A stretch of DNA of 64,000 nt, taken from Pannonibacter sp. SL95 (GTDB lineage: Bacteria > Pseudomonadota > Alphaproteobacteria > Rhizobiales > Stappiaceae). The DNA lies in contig NZ_JAPPRC010000003.1 in assembly GCF_026672425.1 (NCBI RefSeq), forward strand, positions 507,001-571,000, read 5' to 3'. Below are positions 58,619 through 64,000 of this stretch, one piece after another (the first letter of the stretch is position 1; every line of letters starts with the position of its first letter). Made by a program: the position numbers and the translations under genes. The notes beneath the pieces are model-generated. The model had not been told where the DNA came from. It made no database searches and saw nothing but the letters and a program-made list of their open reading frames with translations.

Positions 58619-59703
58619 CCCAAGTCGAAACCGCGGACCTGCGTCCCGGCCACAGGATTTCCCGCGTCATCAAGGGCGGCTGGCAGCTGGCCGGCGACCA
58701 TGGCTCGGTCGAGCGCGAGGCTGCGATCGCCGACATGGAAGCCTTCCTCGATGCAGGCATCACCACCTTTGACTGCGCCGACATCTACACCGGGGTGGAG
58801 GAGATGATCGGCGCCTTCATCGAGGATGTGCGCAAGCGCCGGGGCGCCGAGGTGGCCGAGCGCGCGGTCGTGCACACCAAGCTGGTGCCGGACCTGTCGC
58901 GCCTGGCCGACATCCGCCCCGACGAGGTGGAAGCCATTGTCGACCGGTCGCTGAAGCGGCTGAAGATCGACCGGCTGCATCTGGTGCAGTTCTTCTGGTG
59001 GGATCTCGGCATCGGCGATGCGGTCTCTGCCTTCGAGGTGCTGAAGCGCTGCCAGGAGAAGGGCAAGATCGGCAGTCTCGGCACGACCAACTGGAACGAG
59101 ATGCAGATGGCCCGCTTTACCGATGCGGGCTTCGACGTGGTCTCGGCGCAGGTGCAGTATTCGATCCTCGACCGGCGTCCGGCCACGGGCCTCGCCCCCT
59201 GGGCAAGGGCGCAGGACATGCAGCTGCTGTGCTACGGCACCCTGGCCGGCGGCTTCCTGACGGAGGCCTGGCTGGGCCAGCCCGATCCGGGCTTTGCCTT
59301 CGACAACCGGTCGCTGGTGAAGTACCGGCTGATCATCGACGAGTTCGGCTCCTGGGACCTGTTCCAGACGCTGCTGGAGACGCTGAAGGCCGTTGGCGAC
59401 CGGCACGGCGTGTCGCTGTCGAGCGTTGCAACGCGCTGGGTGCTGGACCAGCCGCAGGTGGCCGCCGCCATCGTTGGCGCACGCTACGCCCGGCATCTGC
59501 CGAAGACACGGGAGGTGTTCCGCCTCACGCTGGACGATGACGACCGGGCGCGGATTGCCGCCGTGATTGCGCAGGCGAAGGGCCCGAACGGTCCCGTCTA
59601 CGGCCTTGAAGGCGACCGTACCAGCCGGCACGGCCGCATCATGAAATACAACCTCAACACCCGGCCGGATGATCAGGTTCTCGAGGCGGCGAGCCATGGC
59701 TGA
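58615..59703 (+). CDS. Aldo/keto reductase
   Basis: 362 residues with a TIM-barrel aldo/keto reductase pattern: catalytic Asp and Tyr in FDCADIYTGVEE, Lys in VVHTKLVPD, and QFFWWDL at the place of the usual His strand, where Phe replaces the catalytic His. WVLDQPQVAAAIVGARYARHL is the cofactor-binding end. It is a relative of the AKR half of the fusion at 55.8 kb. It sits inside the GntR-controlled operon and overlaps the next gene by 8 bases. Confidence 0.87.
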   Translation: MTQVETADLRPGHRISRVIKGGWQLAGDHGSVEREAAIADMEAFLDAGITTFDCADIYTGVEEMIGAFIEDVRKRRGAEVAERAVVHTKLVPDLSRLADIRPDEVEAIVDRSLKRLKIDRLHLVQFFWWDLGIGDAVSAFEVLKRCQEKGKIGSLGTTNWNEMQMARFTDAGFDVVSAQVQYSILDRRPATGLAPWARAQDMQLLCYGTLAGGFLTEAWLGQPDPGFAFDNRSLVKYRLIIDEFGSWDLFQTLLETLKAVGDRHGVSLSSVATRWVLDQPQVAAAIVGARYARHLPKTREVFRLTLDDDDRARIAAVIAQAKGPNGPVYGLEGDRTSRHGRIMKYNLNTRPDDQVLEAASHG

Positions 59704-60469
59704 GATCCTGCTGTCGACCCGAGGCCTGTCGCGCGACTTCAATGGCTTCCGGGCCGTCGACGACGTGTCGCTGGACATCCGCGCCGGCACCATCACCGGC
59801 CTGATCGGCCCGAACGGCGCCGGCAAGTCGACGCTGTTCAACCTGCTCACCGGCATGCTGCGGCCGAGTTCCGGCCGTGTCACCCTGAAGGGGGCCGACG
59901 TGACCGGACTTGCGCCGGATGCGCTGTTCCGCAAGGGGCTGGGGCGGACATTCCAGATCCCGCGGCCCTTTGCCCGGATGAGCGTGCTGGAAAACGTGAT
60001 GATGGCGCCGGTGGCGCAGTCCGGGGAAAGCCTCCTCGGGCCGCTGCTGTTCCCCGCGCGGGTCGCCGCCGAGGAGAAGCGCAACCGTGAGCGGGCCATG
60101 GCGGTTCTGGAGTTCGTGACCCTCGCCAAGCTTGCCGACCATCCGGCCGGCAAGATCTCCGGCGGGCAGATGAAACTGCTGGAGCTGGCGCGCGTCTTGA
60201 TGGGCGATCCGGCGATCATCCTGCTCGACGAGCCGGCGGCCGGTGTCAACCCGACGCTGACCGGCGTCCTGATCGAGAAGATCGAGGAGCTGAACCGGCA
60301 GGGCAAGACCTTCGTCATCATCGAGCACGACATGGATTTCGTCATGCGCCACTGCGACCCGGTGATCGCGCTCGCCGAAGGCCGCGTCGTTTTCGAGGGC
60401 AGCGCCGCCGAGGCGCAGGCCAATCCGGTGCTGCTGGATGCCTATCTGGGGAACATGGCCGATGCCTGA
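59696..60469 (+). CDS. Branched-chain amino acid-type ABC transporter ATPase (LivG family)
   Basis: 257 residues. Walker A GPNGAGKSTLFNLLTG, FQIPRPFARMSVLENVMM, signature ISGGQMKLLELARVLM and Walker B IILLDEPAAGVNP, with the LivG C-terminal tail (ANPVLLDAYLG). The ATG at 59696 overlaps the reductase stop by 8 bases. It forms a heterodimer with LivF below. The substrate is not known; LivGFHM systems import amino acids, amides or aromatic acids. Confidence 0.92.
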   Translation: MAEILLSTRGLSRDFNGFRAVDDVSLDIRAGTITGLIGPNGAGKSTLFNLLTGMLRPSSGRVTLKGADVTGLAPDALFRKGLGRTFQIPRPFARMSVLENVMMAPVAQSGESLLGPLLFPARVAAEEKRNRERAMAVLEFVTLAKLADHPAGKISGGQMKLLELARVLMGDPAIILLDEPAAGVNPTLTGVLIEKIEELNRQGKTFVIIEHDMDFVMRHCDPVIALAEGRVVFEGSAAEAQANPVLLDAYLGNMADA

Positions 60470-61208
60470 GACGGGACCCGCCGGGGCGGGACTTGAGGTG
60501 CGCGGGCTGGTGGCCGGCTACATCCCGGACCTGCCGATCCTGAAGGACGTGTCGGTGACGGTCGCGCCGCAGAGCGTGACCGTCATCATCGGGCCGAACG
60601 GCGCCGGCAAGTCGACGCTGATCAAGGCGATTGCCGGGCTGGTGCCGGTGAGCGGGGGATCGGTGACGCTGGCGGGCCGGGCCATCACCGGCATCGCGCC
60701 GGACCGGATGGCGGCCGAGGGCATCGCCTATGTGCCGCAGACCGACAACATCTTCCGCACGCTGACCATCCGCCAGAACCTGGACCTGGCCCTGCGCAAG
60801 GCGGGCGGTGAGGCCAGGGCGCGGCTCGACGAGCTGTTCACCCGGTTTCCGCCGCTGGCGGCCAAGCAGAAGGAAAAGGCCGGGGCGCTGTCGGGGGGGC
60901 AGCGGCAGTTCCTGGCGGTTGCCATGGCGCTGGCCGTGAAGCCGTCGCTGATCCTGATGGACGAGCCCTCCGCCGGCCTGTCGCCGAAGGCGGCGGAAGA
61001 GGTGCTCACGCTCGCGCGCGGGCTAACGGCGCAGGGCACCACCATCCTGCTCGTCGAGCAGAACGTGAAGCAGGCGCTGCGCATCGCCGACCACTGCTAC
61101 ATCCTCGCCGACGGGCGCAACCAGATCGACGGATCGGCCGCCGCGCTGATCGCCGATCCGGTGGTGGGCGAGATCTATCTGGGCGGCAAGAGGCTGAGGG
61201 CATCATGA
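60462..61208 (+). CDS. Branched-chain amino acid-type ABC transporter ATPase (LivF family)
   Basis: 248 residues. Walker [35 protein letters not shown], signature LSGGQRQFLAVAMAL and Walker B LILMDEPSAGLSP, ending VGEIYLGGKRL as in LivF proteins. The start at 60462 overlaps LivG by 8 bases and its end overlaps livH by 4 bases. Confidence 0.92.
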   Translation: MPETGPAGAGLEVRGLVAGYIPDLPILKDVSVTVAPQSVTVIIGPNGAGKSTLIKAIAGLVPVSGGSVTLAGRAITGIAPDRMAAEGIAYVPQTDNIFRTLTIRQNLDLALRKAGGEARARLDELFTRFPPLAAKQKEKAGALSGGQRQFLAVAMALAVKPSLILMDEPSAGLSPKAAEEVLTLARGLTAQGTTILLVEQNVKQALRIADHCYILADGRNQIDGSAAALIADPVVGEIYLGGKRLRAS

Positions 61209-62119
61209 TCCAATCGCTTGCCGACGGCATTCTCGTGGGGGCGGTCCTGTCGCTGGGCGCCATCGGGCTGACGATGGTCATGCACATGCTGCGCTTTGCC
61301 AATTTCGCCCATGCGGAGCTTCTGACCATCGGCGCCTATGCGGCGCTGGTGTTCGACCGGGTCTTCCAGGGCGTGAATGCCACGCTGGGGGTGAAACTGG
61401 CGCCGCTGACGCTGACCGGATCGCTTGTCGTGGCGATGGTCATTGCCATGGCGATCACCGGCGCCTCCGCCGTGCTGATCGACCGGCTCGTCTTTCGCCG
61501 GGTGCGGGAGAAGGGCGGCGAACTGTCGATGGTCTTTGCCTCCTTCGGCGTCGCGCTGATCGTGCGCAATGTCATCGGGCTCATTTTCGGGCTGCACACG
61601 GAGCTCTATTCCAAGGGCATCGCCTTTGCCGTGGTGGTCAGCCGGGATCCGCTGCTGCTGATCAAGCCGGATCAGGTGTTCGTGCTGGCGGCAACGCTGG
61701 TCATCATGCTGGTGCTGCATCTGGTGCTGTCGCGCACGACGCTCGGCTATGCGCTGCGCGCCGTGGCGGAGAACCCGTCGCTGGCGCAGGTCAACGGCAT
61801 TCCGCTGAAGCGGATGATCGTCCTGATCTGGGTGATCGGCGGCGGACTGGCGGCGGTGGCCGGCATCTTCTACGGCCTCACCAACCACCTGTCGCCGGTG
61901 ATGGGACGCGACCTGGTGCTGCCGATCTTTGCCGCGGCCATCGTCGGCGGCATCGGCAGCATCTACGGCGCGGCGCTGGGCGGCATGATCGTCGGCATCG
62001 CCTCGAGCCTCGCGCTCCTGATCCTGCCCTCCGGCTATTCGCCCTCGGTTCCCTTCCTCATCATTCTCGCGGTGCTCCTGGTGCGCCCGAACGGTCTCTT
62101 CGGCGAGGTGCGCGCATGA
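61205..62119 (+). CDS. Branched-chain amino acid-type ABC transporter permease (LivH family)
   Basis: 304 residues with about eight transmembrane helices. GAIGLTMVMHMLRFANFAHAELLTIGAY is the LivH N-terminal landmark, and RTTLGYALRAVAENPSLAQVNGI carries the ATPase-contact EAA-like loop. It pairs with the LivM protein to form the channel, and overlaps both neighbours by 4 bases. Confidence 0.92.
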   Translation: MIQSLADGILVGAVLSLGAIGLTMVMHMLRFANFAHAELLTIGAYAALVFDRVFQGVNATLGVKLAPLTLTGSLVVAMVIAMAITGASAVLIDRLVFRRVREKGGELSMVFASFGVALIVRNVIGLIFGLHTELYSKGIAFAVVVSRDPLLLIKPDQVFVLAATLVIMLVLHLVLSRTTLGYALRAVAENPSLAQVNGIPLKRMIVLIWVIGGGLAAVAGIFYGLTNHLSPVMGRDLVLPIFAAAIVGGIGSIYGAALGGMIVGIASSLALLILPSGYSPSVPFLIILAVLLVRPNGLFGEVRA

Positions 62120-63069
62120 TCGGGGTGCTGTCCTATCTGGTCTTTTTCGCCACGCTGGCCTCGATCCTGGCCATCGCCGTGTTGGGGCTGAACCTGCAGT
62201 GGGGCAACACGGGCCTCTTCAACGGCGGGGTCGCGGCCTTCTTTGGGGCCGGGGCCTATGTCACGCTGATCCTCGGCGGCCAGCCGCAGGACGAGCATCT
62301 GGGCGACTTTGCCTTGCCCTATCTGCTGGCGCTGGCCGGCGGCATCGCGGCGGCGGCGCTGCTCGCCTGGATCGTCGGCCGGCTGACGCTGAAACTCAGG
62401 CATGACTATCTGGCGATCGCCACCTTCGGCGTTGCGGTTGCCTTCGAGAACGTCATGCGCAATGCGGAGTGGCTGACCGGCGGGGCCAAGGGCCTGCGCG
62501 GCTTCGAGCGGCCCTTGCGGGACCTGCTCGGCGACGGCCTGACCTACAACATCGCGTTCCTGACAGTGGTGCTGGTGGCTCTCGTGCTGGTCTACGGGGT
62601 GCTGCAGCGGCTGGCGGCCTCGCCCTTCGGCCGGCTGCTCCGGGCGATCCGTGAGGACGAGGACGCCGCCCGCTCGCTCGGCAAGATGCCGGCGCGGATC
62701 CGTCTCACCGCCTTTGTCACCGGTTCGGGGATCATGGGGCTGGCCGGTGGCCTCTATGGCAGCTTCTACGCCTTCGTCAGCCCGCAGGACGTGCTGCCGA
62801 CGCTGACCTTCCAGATCTGGGCCATGCTGATCGTCGGCGGCGCGGGCAACAACCGGGGCGCCATTGCGGGGGCCTTCCTGATCTGGGGCGCCTGGACCGC
62901 CAGCGGCTGGGCCCTCTCCCGTTTCGCGCCGGTCGAGGCGCAACTCTATACCGGTTCGATCCAGTTCATCCTGATCGGTCTGGTCATCGTCGGCATGCTG
63001 CTCTGGCGTCCGCAGGGACTGTTTCCGGAACGGCTGGTCGTATCGCAATCGGGAAAACCCGGACATTGA
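62116..63069 (+). CDS. Branched-chain amino acid-type ABC transporter permease (LivM family)
   Basis: 317 residues, about nine or ten transmembrane helices. LNLQWGNTGLFNGGVAAFFGAGAYV is the LivM N-terminal landmark; RAIREDEDAARSLGKMPARIRLTAF is the ATPase-contact loop. Ends in a short cytoplasmic tail. It is followed 17 bases later by the binding-protein gene. Confidence 0.92.
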   Translation: MIGVLSYLVFFATLASILAIAVLGLNLQWGNTGLFNGGVAAFFGAGAYVTLILGGQPQDEHLGDFALPYLLALAGGIAAAALLAWIVGRLTLKLRHDYLAIATFGVAVAFENVMRNAEWLTGGAKGLRGFERPLRDLLGDGLTYNIAFLTVVLVALVLVYGVLQRLAASPFGRLLRAIREDEDAARSLGKMPARIRLTAFVTGSGIMGLAGGLYGSFYAFVSPQDVLPTLTFQIWAMLIVGGAGNNRGAIAGAFLIWGAWTASGWALSRFAPVEAQLYTGSIQFILIGLVIVGMLLWRPQGLFPERLVVSQSGKPGH

Positions 63070-63086
63070 GCAGAGGGGACTAGAAG

Positions 63087-64000
63087 ATGACGATGAAGCG
63101 GAGTGTTCAGACAGCCGGGCTTGGGCTGGTTCTTGGGCTGGGGCTGATGCCCGTGGCGGGAGAGGCCATGGCACAATCCTGCACGCAGAAGATCGGCGCG
63201 GTGCTGCCGATCTCGGTCGACTGGGGCCGTCCCATCGCCGAGACGGCGAAATTCGTGGTCGAGCAGGTCAATTCCGCCGGCGGCGTTGCCGGCTGCAACA
63301 TCGAGCTGGTGTTGCGCGATGACCAGACCGATCCGAAGGTGGGCGTGGACGCGGCCAAGGCGCTTGTCGACATCGACCAGGTGCCGGTGCTGCTCGGATC
63401 GGTGTCGAGCGGTGTCTCCATGCCGATCCTGACCTCGGTGACCGTGCCGGGCAAGGTGATGCAGATGTCCTGCTGCTCGTCCTCGACCGCCTTCACCAAG
63501 CTCGCCGAACAGGGCAAGACCGAAGGCCTGTGGTTCCGCACCTTCGCCACCTCGCGCGTGCAGGCGGCCGTCGGGGCGATGGTCGCGCGCGACAAGGGCT
63601 ACAAGTCGGTCGCCATCCTCTACAAGAACGATGACTGGGGCCAGGACATCGGCAAGATCGTTGCCGCCAACCTGGAGAAGCTCGGCATCAAGGTGACCGC
63701 GCAGGTGGCGCTGAACGACGCCCAGCCCTCCTACCGGGCGGAAGTGACCGAAGCGCTGGCCGGCCAGCCGGAAGCGGTCTACCTGGCGCTTTACCCGACC
63801 GAAGGCACGGCGGCCGTGCGCGAGTGGCTGTCGCTTGGCGGCACGCAGAACATGATCATGGCCAACTCGCTGAAATCCGACGACTTCCGCAAGAATGTCG
63901 GCATCGAGTATCTCGGCAATGCGGTGGGCACCGACACGTCCTCGCCGCGCACGCCTTCCGCAGAAGCCTTCGTGACGCGCTATGTCGAGAAGTTCGGCAG
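63087..64000 (+). CDS. Branched-chain amino acid-type substrate-binding protein (3' truncated)
   Basis: The frame runs off the right edge; 304 residues are visible. A signal peptide (1-29, ending AMAQS) precedes a type I periplasmic-binding fold of the Leu/Ile/Val (Peripla_BP_6) family: IGAVLPISVDWGRP, DDQTDPKVGVDAAKALVD, PVLLGSVSSGVSMPI and SVAILYKNDDWGQDI. It delivers the substrate to the LivHM permeases encoded before it. The start may be 63087 or the ATG two codons later (63093); GAGGGG lies upstream. Confidence 0.92.
   Translation, partial: MTMKRSVQTAGLGLVLGLGLMPVAGEAMAQSCTQKIGAVLPISVDWGRPIAETAKFVVEQVNSAGGVAGCNIELVLRDDQTDPKVGVDAAKALVDIDQVPVLLGSVSSGVSMPILTSVTVPGKVMQMSCCSSSTAFTKLAEQGKTEGLWFRTFATSRVQAAVGAMVARDKGYKSVAILYKNDDWGQDIGKIVAANLEKLGIKVTAQVALNDAQPSYRAEVTEALAGQPEAVYLALYPTEGTAAVREWLSLGGTQNMIMANSLKSDDFRKNVGIEYLGNAVGTDTSSPRTPSAEAFVTRYVEKFG

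Overview
The window is high-GC, densely packed DNA from an alphaproteobacterium. Three TGA-N9-TCA iron boxes of the RirA type, the palindromic intergenic repeats and the overall gene content point to Hyphomicrobiales (Rhizobiales), perhaps a Stappiaceae-like genus; that placement is inference. No rRNA, tRNA or CRISPR array was found.

Layout. 0-3.6 kb: a truncated proline racemase/hydroxyproline epimerase gene, a Cys-rich secreted protein plus DUF305 pair (probably copper-related), three inverted-repeat elements, and an IS110-family insertion sequence whose 5' noncoding end reads as a bridge RNA matching its own insertion site. 3.7-15.9 kb: an iron-uptake island with two TonB-dependent receptors, a FatBCD/YclNOPQ-type ABC importer, an AraC regulator, DUF2218, ExbB, two ExbD and TonB. 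16-18.9 kb: the methionine importer metNIQ behind a structured leader. 18.9-26.7 kb: a Tat-exported cyclase-family protein, a MerR/MFS pair with a classical 19-bp-spacer MerR promoter, a CobW-type GTPase with a small partner, and a hybrid histidine kinase with its response regulator.

26.7-54.5 kb is the most unusual region. Two tandem GNAT genes diverge from an array of seven NHLP-type (nitrile-hydratase-like leader) RiPP precursors. Every leader is exactly 89 residues and ends in Gly-Gly; the cores are 20-26 residues and each has a single Cys. GNAT plus NHLP precursor is the signature of the selidamide class of fatty-acylated RiPPs. A complete but non-flagellar chemosensory operon follows (MCP, CheA, CheW, a triple-CheW protein, a degenerate receiver, CheB, CheR and a winged-helix protein). 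It has no CheY; instead a CheB-type receiver is fused to PAS and a class III nucleotide cyclase. Then come the NHLP export genes: an outer-membrane factor, an HlyD adaptor, a C39-peptidase ABC exporter, a second NHLP ABC protein, a cyclic-nucleotide-binding-like protein and one more ABC exporter. The layout suggests a secreted, probably lipidated, peptide family whose production or export could be tied to a chemosensory/cyclic-nucleotide pathway; the wiring is a hypothesis.

54.5-64 kb: an XRE regulator divergent from a small membrane protein around a perfect palindrome, then a probable catabolic locus (aldo/keto reductase-RidA fusion, FadR-type GntR regulator, TIGR04076-like protein, second aldo/keto reductase, and a LivGFHM-type importer with its binding protein running off the end).
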